Positions 8,853 through 18,050 of a stretch of DNA of 64,000 nucleotides are shown here, in pieces. The stretch is taken from contig NBBL01000003.1 in assembly GCA_002892395.1 (NCBI GenBank), positions 124,001 to 188,000 of the forward strand, written 5' to 3'. Source of the stretch: Lachnospiraceae bacterium. GTDB taxonomy: Bacteria > Bacillota > Clostridia > Lachnospirales > Lachnospiraceae. Position 1 is the first letter of the stretch, and each line of letters begins with the position of its first letter. The notes under the pieces were generated by a model. The model searched no databases. It saw only the letters and a list, made by a program, of their open reading frames with translations, and had not been told where the DNA came from. The position numbers and the translations under genes are program-made.

Positions 8853-10322
8853 TCAGCGCCTTTTTCGAATCCCAGCCTTTTTCCAGACCCCCGGAGAAAA
8901 CAGAAAGAGAATGGGAAAAATCTCCAGCCGTCCCAGCAGCATATCGATCGAAAGAACCAGCTTTGAGAGATCCGAAAAGCTGCTGAAATTTCCGGTGGGG
9001 CCGACGATCTCCAGTCCGGGTCCGATGTTGTTGAAGGTGCAAAGCACCGCACTGATGGTGGTGATCAATCCCTTTTCATCTGAGGAAACAATCAGCATGG
9101 AAAGTACCGCAATCAGCAGATACACCGTCACATATGCCGTGGTACCCAGCATGACGGCGTCCTCCACCCGCCTGCCGTCCATACGGACCGAATTGACACG
9201 CCGCGGATGAATCATGCGTGCCATCTGCGCCCGCAGATGCTTCCCCAGAAGAAGCAGACGCGAAACCTTGATGCCGCCGCCTGTGGAACCGGCACACGCA
9301 CCGACACACATGAGCACCAGGAGAAGCATACGGGAAAATTCCGGCCACAGATTGAAATCTGCAGTGCAGAATCCTGTCGTCGTCATCACGGAGGACACCG
9401 CAAAAAAGCTGTCTCGAAACGCCAGCGGAGTATTCCCCCCATAATGGGGCACAATGTTGATTCCGATCAGAGCCGCGGCCCCCAGCATAATCAGCCAGTA
9501 CGCGCGAAATTCTTCGTTTTGCAGAATTTCCCGGAAGCGCCTGGTAAACATGAGATAATAGATGCTGAAGTTCACGCCGAACAACGCCATAAAAACTGCG
9601 ATGGTCATGTGAAGATAGCTGCTGTCATAGTACCCGATGCTGGTATTCTTGATGGAGAATCCTCCGGTTCCCGCCGTTGCAAACGCGTTCAGAACCGAGT
9701 CAAACAGCGGCATACCTCCCGCCAGCAGCATCAGTATCATAAGAACCGTCAGCGCCAGGTAAATCAAATACGTGATTTTAGCGGTCTCGCCGATACGCGG
9801 AACAATCTTTCCCACCTCCGGTCCCGGGCTTTCCGCTTTCATAAGCTGAAACGGCTCTCCGTTCCCCTTTGACATGGGGACGATGGCCAGTAAAAATACC
9901 AATACCCCCATCCCGCCGATCCAGTGTGAGAAGCTGCGCCAGTAGAGCAGACCGTGGGGCAGCGCCTCCACATCGGACAAAATACTGGAGCCGGTTGTGG
10001 TAAAGCCGGACACCGTCTCAAACCAGCAGTCGATGTAGCGGGGAATCATCCGGCTCACATAAAAGGGAAGTGCGCCGAAGAGGGACAGCGCGATCCAGCC
10101 CAGCCCGCAGATCAGGAATCCCTCCGTGACGGAAATAGATGCTGCGCTTCGTATGGCGCTCAACATGAGACCGAACAGAAGCGTTGCCGCCATTGCAATC
10201 AAAAATCCTCTCATTCCTGCCTGCTCTCCCCGCGCCAGGGAAATAAGAAACGCAGGCAGCATAAAGACTCCCTCGATCAGCAGGATGTGACCGATATACT
10301 TCCCTACGATCCTAAGATTCAT
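8853..10322 (-). CDS. trkH: Trk/Ktr-type potassium uptake protein, membrane subunit
   Basis: The potassium-translocating subunit, 489 residues with many hydrophobic helices. All four pore-loop signatures are visible in order: SGFTTTGSS, AGTGGFS, TTTGFCT and AGSTGGG, which form the K+ selectivity filter. The ATG at 10322 overlaps the trkA stop as ATGA, so the two subunits are made from one coupled message. Family knowledge: TrkH takes up K+ and is gated by the nucleotide-binding TrkA ring. Confidence 0.95.
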   Translation of the reverse strand: MNLRIVGKYIGHILLIEGVFMLPAFLISLARGEQAGMRGFLIAMAATLLFGLMLSAIRSAASISVTEGFLICGLGWIALSLFGALPFYVSRMIPRYIDCWFETVSGFTTTGSSILSDVEALPHGLLYWRSFSHWIGGMGVLVFLLAIVPMSKGNGEPFQLMKAESPGPEVGKIVPRIGETAKITYLIYLALTVLMILMLLAGGMPLFDSVLNAFATAGTGGFSIKNTSIGYYDSSYLHMTIAVFMALFGVNFSIYYLMFTRRFREILQNEEFRAYWLIMLGAAALIGINIVPHYGGNTPLAFRDSFFAVSSVMTTTGFCTADFNLWPEFSRMLLLVLMCVGACAGSTGGGIKVSRLLLLGKHLRAQMARMIHPRRVNSVRMDGRRVEDAVMLGTTAYVTVYLLIAVLSMLIVSSDEKGLITTISAVLCTFNNIGPGLEIVGPTGNFSSFSDLSKLVLSIDMLLGRLEIFPILFLFSPGVWKKAGIRKRR

Positions 10323-11695
10323 GAAACTCCTCCGTTCTCCAGGAAAATATCGGTCAGATTGGCAATCTTTCTGCGGGGATCCGCGATCACAACGATGGAA
10401 TCGCCGCCCATCAGCACATCCTGTCCGGAGGGAATGATGACCCTCTGATTCCGCACAATGGAGGCGATCAGGATCGCCTTCTTCAGCTTCAATTCCATGA
10501 TGGGACGATTCAGATACTCCACGGAATCCGGTACGGTGAACCCCAGCGCCTCCGCCATGCCGCCGCTCAGCGTATACAGGGTTTCCACGCTTCCTTCCCT
10601 GGACTGCCCCACGGCCCGGACATAACGGGTGATCTCATTTGCGGTCAGAAGCTTCGGACTTGCCACTGCCCCCACATTCACATCTCCCACCAGGTTCAGG
10701 TACTCCATTCGGTTGACCTTGGTGACAGTCTTTTTGACGCCGATGGAACGGGCATACAGGGAGATCATAATGTTTTCTTCATCGATTCCTGTCAGCGGCA
10801 CAATGGCGTCCATCTGACCGATGCCTTCCTCGTCCAGAACCTCCTGAAGGGATCCGTCCCCGCAGATCACCTCTGCCCGGGGAAGTGTCTCCACCAGCTT
10901 CTCACAGCGTTCTCTTCCGATTTCCAGAATCCGAACCTCCATGCCGGCGCGAAGGAGATAATCGGCGAGATACACCGCCGTGGCACTGCCGCCCACCAGC
11001 ATCACCTTGCGTGCCCCCTGACTCTTAATTCCGAAGCAGCTGAGAAGAAACGGAAGATCCGCAGTGGCAGAGGACAGACTCAGCTTGTCTCCCGCCTGCA
11101 AAACCATGTTCCCGGAAGGAACAAACACCTCTCCACCCCGGTCAACGGTACAGATCAGCGCCTTTTTATTGAAGATCGCCGATATCTGCTCCAGGCGCTT
11201 TCCGCTGAGCCTGCTTTCCTCCGTCACAATCAGCTCCACCATCTCCGCTTTTCCGTCTGCGAAGGAGCTTCGCGTCAGGAAGGAGGGAAATTGGAGCAGC
11301 CGGAAGATCTCCTTTGCACAGGTTTTTTCCGGATTGATGGCGAGGGAGAGACCAAAGCTTGACTTTAACAGGTTCATCTCCTTGTCATACTCCTGGTTCC
11401 TGACGCGAGCCACGGTGCTCCGGCATCCCAGCTTATCCGCGATCAATGCAGTCAGGAGGTTCACCTCATCACTGTTTGTCACCGCAATCAAAAGATCGCT
11501 GCTCCCGGCCTCGGCCTCTCTCAGCACATCAATAGACGCCCCGTTCCCCACCAGAACGCGGACATCCAGCTTTTCCTTCGTAAAAAACAGCTTCTGCGGA
11601 TCGTGATCGATGACAACGATATCGTGCCCGTCCTCGGACAACTGCCGCGTCAGCAGAAATCCAATCTTACCGTTTCCCACCACAATGATTTTCAT
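10319..11695 (-). CDS. trkA: Trk potassium uptake system, NAD-binding regulatory subunit
   Basis: A cytoplasmic gating subunit of 458 residues with two RCK modules. The first Rossmann motif is VVGNGKIGFLLTRQL at the N-terminus; the second module starts VMLVGGSATAVYLAD. Each is followed by a TrkA-C domain. The start at 11695 (MKIIVVGN) fits the family and has GAGAAGGGA upstream; a longer frame to 11812 would add an unrelated polar tail. It is cotranscribed with trkH, which overlaps it by four bases. Confidence 0.95.
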   Translation of the reverse strand: MKIIVVGNGKIGFLLTRQLSEDGHDIVVIDHDPQKLFFTKEKLDVRVLVGNGASIDVLREAEAGSSDLLIAVTNSDEVNLLTALIADKLGCRSTVARVRNQEYDKEMNLLKSSFGLSLAINPEKTCAKEIFRLLQFPSFLTRSSFADGKAEMVELIVTEESRLSGKRLEQISAIFNKKALICTVDRGGEVFVPSGNMVLQAGDKLSLSSATADLPFLLSCFGIKSQGARKVMLVGGSATAVYLADYLLRAGMEVRILEIGRERCEKLVETLPRAEVICGDGSLQEVLDEEGIGQMDAIVPLTGIDEENIMISLYARSIGVKKTVTKVNRMEYLNLVGDVNVGAVASPKLLTANEITRYVRAVGQSREGSVETLYTLSGGMAEALGFTVPDSVEYLNRPIMELKLKKAILIASIVRNQRVIIPSGQDVLMGGDSIVVIADPRRKIANLTDIFLENGGVS

Positions 11696-11866
11696 TTCCC
11701 TTCTCTCCCCGTCCCCTTCCGTTTCCGGCTGTTTTTCGCTCTGTGCTTCCGAAAGCCCCGGGTATTCCCGGGTTCCACCCTTCCAAAGTCCCTCTGCAAT
11801 TACAGCTGTCATATTGGTTTATCATACCACACTTCGAAAGGGCTTGTGCTTTTTCTGACGAAGCAA

Positions 11867-11894
11867 TTGAAAAAAGAAACAGCTGTGCTATAAT
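11867..11894 (+). promoter_or_regulatory. Strong promoter of the coiled-coil protein/MMPL pair
   Basis: TTGAAA (11867-11872), a 16-base spacer and a perfect TATAAT (11889-11894) preceded by TGC (extended -10). The start codon of the next gene is 84 bases downstream, giving a leader of roughly 75 bases. Confidence 0.75.
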
Positions 11895-11978
11895 TATTTT
11901 GTTGTAATGAACTAGTGTTAATTAATACACATTAATACATATTGTGTCTAATATCTTTTACCTGGAGGTGGACATGTC

Positions 11979-14249
11979 ATGGAAACTGTGATCAACAAGA
12001 AACGGCTGCTGCGTTCCGCGGTAAGTGCAGCCCTTTGCCTTGCTTTGGTACTCTCTTCTTCTCTCTGCTCCTTCGCGAAGATCGGGAGCGGCGTTCAGCC
12101 CGAAGTCGATGAGTCCTACTATGTCCTTCTGGATCCTTACGGCAACCTGACAGACGCCAGCATTGTGAAAAGCTTCCGCCTGAACGGCGCTTCCGAAATC
12201 ACCGATTATGGCCGCTACGATTCCGTCACCAATCTGACGGATGCAACAAAGCCCATCTGCTCCGACCAAACCGTTCAATTTCATTTTGGAGCGGATGCGC
12301 CGACCCACTTTTATTTTGAAGGAAAAACAGATGCGCCCTTTCGGGCGCTTCCCTTTTTGCTCTCTCTCTCCTATTCGTTAAACGGCGTGCCCACAGAGGC
12401 CGATCAGCTCCCCGGGAAAAGCGGCGTCGTGGAGATCCGTGTGAAAGCGGTTCCCAATCCGGACAGCCCCCAGCAGCTTCGAAACAACTGGTTTTTAACC
12501 GCCGCTGCCGTGTTCAATCAAAATGATATCCTCTCACTGGAAGCCCCGGACGCACAGATGCAGACACTGGGAAACATTCGCACTGCGCTTTTTTTCTGGC
12601 TCCCGGGAGAAGATCAGGAGTACACGCTCCGCATCGGAACGGAGGACTTTCACTTTCAGGGTCTTACCTTTGTCATGGGACCGCTGAATGCAGCCGGACG
12701 CCTTCGAGATCTGAAGGAGCTGAGAGAAGCAAAAGAGGACAGCGAAGCCTCCTGGAATTCCCTGAACGAGGCAGCCGATGAAATTTTGGATTCCATGGAT
12801 ACCATGAAGGGGAGTCTCCGAGGTGCGGCCGACGGGCTGCGGTCCCTGGATCGGGTGCGTTCCGAACTCCACCGGAGTAAGCCCCTGTTTGATCGGGATT
12901 TGGATGGGCTTCTATCCGATCTGGAGGATCTCTCCAGCCGCATGACGCCCATCAGCGGCCACCTGAGCGCAGTTGACAATCAAATCGGCGACATGCGAAA
13001 CGGACTTAATGACCTGAACCAGACGCTTCAATCCCTGAAAACCCATCTGGAAGAAACCCAGAGTACCCTTGGCACTCTGAACCGGGATATGGGAAAGCTC
13101 AGGGACAACAGCAGCGATCTGGATCGGGATCTCCACCACGTAAAAACCGATATCAAACGCCTCCGGGCGCTGGGAGACGACGGCAAACGCAATGTGGAGC
13201 AAAATGTCAAGGGCACACTCTCGCAGATGACAAAGCTGTACCGGGGCTATGCCGCCTACATGAAGGCACAGGGGCTGGCTCCCCTGGATGCCATCGGCGA
13301 CGGAAGCGTGCAGTATGACTTGGATTCCGGAGGACATGCCACCCAAAGCAATGCCGGCGCCATGGGAAGCGATCTGTCTTATCGGGGAAGCGGCAACCTC
13401 AGTCTGACCGGGATCAGCTATCCGGAGGGAAGCTTTCAGGCCTTTGCGATTGAGAAGCTTACCGGCATGGGCTGCAGCGAAGCACAAATCGCCTACGCCA
13501 TTGCTGTCTGGGACAACCGAGAGGCAGTGGGAAAAGCCGCGGAAAGCGCCGGAAGAGCCTATGACGGAGCCGGTCAGCTGGCAGATGACCTGGCCGGAAT
13601 CGGCACAGAGCCTCTTTCTGATCTCATGACGGATCTGGGCTCGGACGGTCAGCAGGTCAGTGCCGATCTCTCCCGGATCACCGGTGATCTCTCTGAATCC
13701 CTGGCACAAATTGATCGGCTTCACACCACCGCGGATTCCGTCCTGGCAGATCTTCATCCCGCCCTGAATGACGCCGCAAAGCTCTCTGATTCCATTCAGC
13801 AGAGTGTGTCGGGAACCTCTGATGTTCTGCGTACCTCCCGCGATATCCTGAGAGAAAACAGCCGGGAGCTGAATCGAGGAACCCGGCAGTCTCTCTCCAA
13901 TACCGCCGATCTGCTGGGTCAGAGTGCCGACACCCTGGACAGCACTGACAAACTGAGGACAGCAAAGCAAACGCTGCAAGACCTGGTTGACGACAAATGG
14001 AAGGAGTACACCGGCGAACAGAACCGTCTCTTCTGCGTCGATGCGGAAGCGGAGCCCGCCTCCCTCACCTCCGGGAAAAACCACGTGCGAAGTGTGTCTG
14101 TGCTCATCCGAACCGCGGAGCTGAAGGAAGCCGCAAACGATACCCACCTTACCTCCGAGGATGATGAGGATCACCGCAACCTTCTTCAGCGCATCGTCGG
14201 CATGTTCACCGATCTCTGGCACACTCTGACCGGATGGATGAGAAAATAA
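11979..14249 (+). CDS. Secreted protein with long coiled-coil regions, partner of an MMPL exporter
   Basis: A 756-residue protein I do not recognise by name. It begins with KKRLLRSAVSAALCLALVL, a signal peptide that probably ends near residue 32 (SFAK). Residues about 33-235 look like a beta-rich folded domain. After that come long heptad-rich stretches (about 240-410 and 540-670) full of Asp, Leu, Ser and Asn, with a Gly/Ser-rich insert between them. No sortase signal or clear C-terminal anchor is seen, although the end is hydrophobic and aromatic. It starts 84 bases after a strong promoter and is followed 19 bases later by an MMPL transporter. That arrangement suggests it works with the exporter outside the membrane, which is inference. 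Confidence 0.8.
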   Translation: METVINKKRLLRSAVSAALCLALVLSSSLCSFAKIGSGVQPEVDESYYVLLDPYGNLTDASIVKSFRLNGASEITDYGRYDSVTNLTDATKPICSDQTVQFHFGADAPTHFYFEGKTDAPFRALPFLLSLSYSLNGVPTEADQLPGKSGVVEIRVKAVPNPDSPQQLRNNWFLTAAAVFNQNDILSLEAPDAQMQTLGNIRTALFFWLPGEDQEYTLRIGTEDFHFQGLTFVMGPLNAAGRLRDLKELREAKEDSEASWNSLNEAADEILDSMDTMKGSLRGAADGLRSLDRVRSELHRSKPLFDRDLDGLLSDLEDLSSRMTPISGHLSAVDNQIGDMRNGLNDLNQTLQSLKTHLEETQSTLGTLNRDMGKLRDNSSDLDRDLHHVKTDIKRLRALGDDGKRNVEQNVKGTLSQMTKLYRGYAAYMKAQGLAPLDAIGDGSVQYDLDSGGHATQSNAGAMGSDLSYRGSGNLSLTGISYPEGSFQAFAIEKLTGMGCSEAQIAYAIAVWDNREAVGKAAESAGRAYDGAGQLADDLAGIGTEPLSDLMTDLGSDGQQVSADLSRITGDLSESLAQIDRLHTTADSVLADLHPALNDAAKLSDSIQQSVSGTSDVLRTSRDILRENSRELNRGTRQSLSNTADLLGQSADTLDSTDKLRTAKQTLQDLVDDKWKEYTGEQNRLFCVDAEAEPASLTSGKNHVRSVSVLIRTAELKEAANDTHLTSEDDEDHRNLLQRIVGMFTDLWHTLTGWMRK

Positions 14250-14268
14250 GGAGCCAAGGAGTCTTACT

Positions 14269-16341
14269 ATGATCAGACCGATTTCAAAATGGATCACCCA
14301 TCACACAAAGCTGCTGGTGATAACCGCACTGCTGCTGGTCATCCCCTCTTTGTTCGGCTATGTAAAAACGAGAACCAACTATGATGTGCTCTCTTATCTC
14401 CCCTCGGACGTCCGCTCGGTGGAGGGTTCAAAGCTGCTGGAGGATCCCTTCCGGGCAGCCGCCACCAGTATGATTGTGGTGGAGGGAATGCCTCCTGCCT
14501 ATACCCAGAATCTGCTGAACGAGATTGAACGGGTTCCCCATGTCAGCAAAGCACTCTGGATCTCCGACCTGCTTGGAATCCAGATTCCGGAGTCCTTCCT
14601 TCCGGAGGAACTTTCCCGGGACTTTTTCCGCGACAACGCCACCATGATGATCGTCCAGTACGACACCGACCTTTCCTCCGATGAGACCATGGAGGCCATT
14701 GTCCAAATCCGAAGGCTTATGAATGAGAAATGCTTTATTGCCGGCATGTCCGCCATGGTTCAGGACATCAAGGATCTGGTTTTGACGGAGCTGCCAGTCT
14801 ACAGTCTCATTGCAGTCATTCTGACGCTGGGCGTCATGTTTTTCAGCTTTGAGTCCTACCTCATGCCCCTCATTTTCTTCTCCTGCATCGGCCTTGCTGT
14901 TTTGTACAACATGGGAAGCAATCTGTTTTTAGGACAGATTTCCTATATCACAAAGGCCATCGCGGCGATTCTGCAGCTGGGCGTCACCATGGATTACTCC
15001 ATCTTTCTTTACCGGCGCTATGAGGAGGAAAAAACAAGGCACGAGGACATCCGAGAAGCGATGACCGAAGCGATTTTTGCGGCGTTCTCCTCCCTCTCCG
15101 GCAGCTCACTCACCACCATCGCCGGCTTTCTCGCCCTCTGCGCCATGCGCTTTACCATGGGGCGGGATATGGGAATTGTTATGGCAAAGGGGGTCGTCAT
15201 CGGCATCCTCTGCGTGCTCTTTGTGCTGCCTTGCTTTATCCTTTTGTTGGACCGGCAAATTGAGGCGTACCGCCACCGCAATTTCTTCCCCGACTTTACA
15301 AATTTTAACCGCCGGCTATTGAAGCACAGGCGTTTTTGGATCGCTCTCTTTTTGATCTGCCTGCTTCCGGCGCTCTACTCTCAGAAGCACACCCGAATCT
15401 ATTATCAGATCTCGCGCTCGCTTCCGGATACACTCCCGTCCATCCAATCCAAGCGCAAGCTGAATGAACACTTTCAGATGTCCACAGAGCATGTGGCCAT
15501 TCTCTCCTCCCAGCTGGACAACCGCTCGCTGGAGGAGCTGGAGAACCAACTGGAGGAGGTGCCCGGAATCGGACACGTCGTCTCCTATCACAGCCTGATC
15601 GGAAACGGGATTCCGGATTTCTTTCTTCCGGAGGACCTTCGGACAACCTTTAAGTCCGGTCCTTATCAGCTTCTGATGATGAGCTCCGATTTTGAACCTG
15701 CTACCGACGAGATGAAGACCCAGCTTGCATCCGTAAGCGCCCTGGTCACCCAGTATGACCCGAATGCTTATCTCACGGGAGAATCCGCCATGACGGAGGA
15801 TCTTCGCATGATTTTTTCACAGGACAACATAGTGACAAACCGCCTCTCCATCGCAGCAATTTTTGTCATTGTGATGCTGCTGTTTCAGTCCTTCACCGTC
15901 CCCATGGCGCTGATCCTCGCGATTGAGCTTGCAATCTACATCAATCAAGGCCTCTGCTACTGGATGGGAACCTCCATCTCGTTTATCGCTCCCATTCTGA
16001 TCGGCGCAATCCAACTCGGTGCCACGGTGGACTACGCAATCCTGATGAGCTCGCGCTTTCAGGAAGAAATCCGAAAGGGGCATGACCGTATGGAGGCCGC
16101 CCTCCTTGCCGGATCCACCTCCGACAGCTCCATCATCACCAGTGCGCTGGGCATGTTCTCTGCCACCGTGGGCGTGGCCTTCGTCTCCCGCATGTACCTG
16201 ATCAAAGAGGTCTGCATGCTGCTGGCGCGAGGCGCTCTGATCAGCGCCTTCATTGTCTCCTTTATTCTGCCCTGTATCCTCTATGAGCTGGAGCCCCTGT
16301 TCCGGCGCACCAGCAAAAACTGGGCGGGCAAAGCGGAGTGA
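14269..16341 (+). CDS. MMPL/RND superfamily transporter
   Basis: A 690-residue polytopic protein with the duplicated RND layout: one N-terminal helix, an extracellular domain, five or six helices, then the same pattern again. The two halves carry matching segments, LGVTMDYSIFLYRRYEEE and LGATVDYAILMSSRFQEE, whose Asp lies in the proton-relay helix of this superfamily. Gram-positive members export lipids or other hydrophobic molecules, or act with surface proteins; the substrate is unknown. The ATG is preceded by AAGGAG and lies 19 bases after the coiled-coil protein gene, so the two form an operon. A repeat-borne hairpin downstream probably ends it. Confidence 0.88.
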   Translation: MIRPISKWITHHTKLLVITALLLVIPSLFGYVKTRTNYDVLSYLPSDVRSVEGSKLLEDPFRAAATSMIVVEGMPPAYTQNLLNEIERVPHVSKALWISDLLGIQIPESFLPEELSRDFFRDNATMMIVQYDTDLSSDETMEAIVQIRRLMNEKCFIAGMSAMVQDIKDLVLTELPVYSLIAVILTLGVMFFSFESYLMPLIFFSCIGLAVLYNMGSNLFLGQISYITKAIAAILQLGVTMDYSIFLYRRYEEEKTRHEDIREAMTEAIFAAFSSLSGSSLTTIAGFLALCAMRFTMGRDMGIVMAKGVVIGILCVLFVLPCFILLLDRQIEAYRHRNFFPDFTNFNRRLLKHRRFWIALFLICLLPALYSQKHTRIYYQISRSLPDTLPSIQSKRKLNEHFQMSTEHVAILSSQLDNRSLEELENQLEEVPGIGHVVSYHSLIGNGIPDFFLPEDLRTTFKSGPYQLLMMSSDFEPATDEMKTQLASVSALVTQYDPNAYLTGESAMTEDLRMIFSQDNIVTNRLSIAAIFVIVMLLFQSFTVPMALILAIELAIYINQGLCYWMGTSISFIAPILIGAIQLGATVDYAILMSSRFQEEIRKGHDRMEAALLAGSTSDSSIITSALGMFSATVGVAFVSRMYLIKEVCMLLARGALISAFIVSFILPCILYELEPLFRRTSKNWAGKAE

Positions 16342-16390
16342 CGCGGCAGGCTTGCCCCCCCATTCCAAGCCCCTGGGAATGGCTTTGAGG

Positions 16391-16672
16391 CAGCGTGCCC
16401 CAGGTGTGCGCAAAATGCCTGAAACGAATGCGGAAGCAAACATATGCAGAAAGCGCCTCAGGCAGATGAAACGAGCCTGAGGCGTACCCAGCGTGCCCCA
16501 GGTGTGCGCAGAGCGCCTGAAACGAATGCAGAAGAAACATATGCAGAAAGCGCCTCAGGCGGATGAAACGTGCACAGCGTGCCCCAGGCGCGCGCAGGAC
16601 GCCTGAAACGAATAGGGAAGCAAACATATGCAAAAAGCGCCTCAGGCGGATGAAACGTGCCTGAGGCGCTTT
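16391..16672. repeat. Three-copy intergenic repeat (86-98 bases) with embedded hairpin
   Basis: Copies start at 16391, 16489 and 16575 with CAGCGTGCCCCAGG, and each continues with GCCTGAAACGAAT, an ACATATGCA box and AAGCGCCTCAGGC. Copies 1 and 3 end in the inverted half GCCTGAGGCG; copy 2 has lost that half. This repeat fills nearly all of the 367-base gap between the convergent MMPL and PsiE-like genes. No gene is seen in it. Confidence 0.85.
16634..16672. terminator. Perfect hairpin, probable bidirectional terminator
   Basis: AAAGCGCCTCAGGC and GCCTGAGGCGCTTT pair perfectly around an eleven-base loop, flanked by A/T runs on both sides. It sits between the convergent MMPL gene and the PsiE-like gene and is part of the third repeat copy. 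Confidence 0.65.
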
Positions 16673-16708
16673 CTGGTGCGCTGCGTCTGTCCGACGACGC
16701 AAAGGGAC

Positions 16709-17137
16709 TCACTGATCCTTCTGAATGTGGTCCGAATACCTTCTCCGTGCCGCGGCCTCTTCTCCGGAAAGGAAGAGATATTTTCGTATCGCAAACAGCA
16801 CCGCAATCGCAACGATGCCGATCAGCATACCCAGGCTTCGCTCATGCATAATGAGAAGGGTCCGGGTCACTGCAAAAATCATCACCTCCACAATCGAGTC
16901 CAGATCATGTCGGCAAAGCATCATGATGATTTCAAGACCGATCAGCATTTCCAGAAGATACTGGAGAAACCCGCCGAAGCCCAGCGCTTCGGTTCCCGTC
17001 AGGTATTGCGGGAGAAAGCGAAGCTGAGCAATGACTCCGGCAAAAATGACCAGGGACATGGCGATTTCAAACCACATGGCAAAACGAAAAAACAAGGTCT
17101 GGATTTTATGCAGCAATTGGTTTTGTTCTTCTTGCAT
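16709..17137 (-). CDS. Small membrane protein, PsiE-like
   Basis: A 142-residue protein with four hydrophobic segments; the text FAMWFEIAMSLVIFAGV, LLEMLIGLEIIMMLCRHDL and TRTLLIMHERSLGML resembles the phosphate-starvation-inducible PsiE family. The start at 17137 is chosen because CAGGAGG precedes it; a longer frame to 17263 has no ribosome site. It lies just after a terminator hairpin and appears to be a single-gene unit. The function of the family is poorly defined, and the assignment is by pattern only. Confidence 0.65.
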   Translation of the reverse strand: MQEEQNQLLHKIQTLFFRFAMWFEIAMSLVIFAGVIAQLRFLPQYLTGTEALGFGGFLQYLLEMLIGLEIIMMLCRHDLDSIVEVMIFAVTRTLLIMHERSLGMLIGIVAIAVLFAIRKYLFLSGEEAAARRRYSDHIQKDQ

Positions 17138-17151
17138 TGATATCCTCCTGT

Positions 17152-17177
17152 AAAAAGACCGGGCTGAATGCCCGGTC
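17152..17177 (-). terminator. Intrinsic terminator upstream of the PsiE-like gene
   Basis: The minus strand reads GACCGGGC, a short loop and GCCCGGTC followed by TTTTT. It is 125 bases past the stop of the 168-residue Cys-containing gene and directly ahead of the PsiE-like ribosome site, so it ends the former transcript or attenuates the latter. Confidence 0.7.
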
Positions 17178-17302
17178 AAATGAATACAGCAATCGGTTCC
17201 ACCTTGAGCCGGTTCCATGTCACTCCTACTATACAGGATAAAAAACCGGCATGTAAAGAACAAATTGACCCCATCTCATCTGTCCCATAAGTTGTTCCCT
17301 GC

Positions 17303-17809
17303 CTAGAGCGCTCTGCACGCCGCACGCATCGCCTCCAGACGATAGGCAATCTGCAGAAGATCCTCCTCGGAAAAATCCTCTCCCAGCACAAACATCGCGT
17401 GATAAAACTGCTCACACAGTTCCGGCACGTGCCGTTTTTCCTCAAGACGGGCCTTGACCGCCGGTGCCAGTGCACAAAGCCCGGAGAGAATCAGAAACTT
17501 CAGTGCGCGCACCTCCCGCTCCTCCTGCTCCCAACTCGCCAGAGAATAGTCCCCCGAAAGATCCGGAGCACCTGCGCAGCCCGCACACTTCGGCGCCATG
17601 AGGTGCTGCCGCATGGTCTGCACCGCCTTAAGCGCCTCACCCAGGCTCTCCTCATCGGCTCCCGTATTGCCAAGCTCTGTCAGCGCCTTAAAAAATACCC
17701 GGTCCTTATCGCTGATTCGCGGAAAGCTTCCCGTTCCGCCTGTGCGGATCAGCCCGATCAGCGCCTCTGTCAGTGCATCTCGTAACGCCGTCTTTTCATT
17801 TCTCTCCAT
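17303..17809 (-). CDS. Conserved hypothetical protein with a CxxC pair
   Basis: A 168-residue soluble, mostly helical protein with a central CAGCAGAPD motif and further Cys residues near the C-terminus. From memory the layout (helical N-terminus, CxxC followed by a W and RALKFLIL) resembles a small protein found with hybrid-cluster (hydroxylamine reductase) genes in Clostridia, but I cannot verify this, and no hybrid-cluster gene is present here. The ATG at 17809 has AAGGAGG eight bases upstream. It is downstream of rlmB, separated by a repeat-rich gap, and ends before a terminator. Confidence 0.6.
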   Translation of the reverse strand: MERNEKTALRDALTEALIGLIRTGGTGSFPRISDKDRVFFKALTELGNTGADEESLGEALKAVQTMRQHLMAPKCAGCAGAPDLSGDYSLASWEQEEREVRALKFLILSGLCALAPAVKARLEEKRHVPELCEQFYHAMFVLGEDFSEEDLLQIAYRLEAMRAACRAL

Positions 17810-17900
17810 GTCCCCTCCTTCTGCGCTTCCCGGCGCCCTCTGGGTCGCGTCTGCAGCGCACGTTTCCGTATGCTCCGCCGCTTCCTGTGTTCGCTCGGTA

Positions 17901-18040
17901 CTCCCGCCGCGTTACGCACTCCGACACGCTCCGTCGCTTCCCGTGTTGCTCCCGCGGCGTGCTTCCCGGCATACTCTGCCGCTTCCCGTGCTGCTCCCGC
18001 GGTGTGCTTCCCGGCATGCTCCGCCGCTTCCCGCGCCGCT
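17901..18040. repeat. 45-base tandem repeat downstream of rlmB
   Basis: Two near-identical 45-base copies start at 17948 and 17993 (GCTCCCGCGG...), with a degenerate copy before them. The repeat fills the gap between the rlmB stop and the next gene. Being a multiple of three, it leaves an open Ala/Glu-rich frame on the minus strand. Confidence 0.75.
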
Positions 18041-18050
18041 GCCCGGGATT

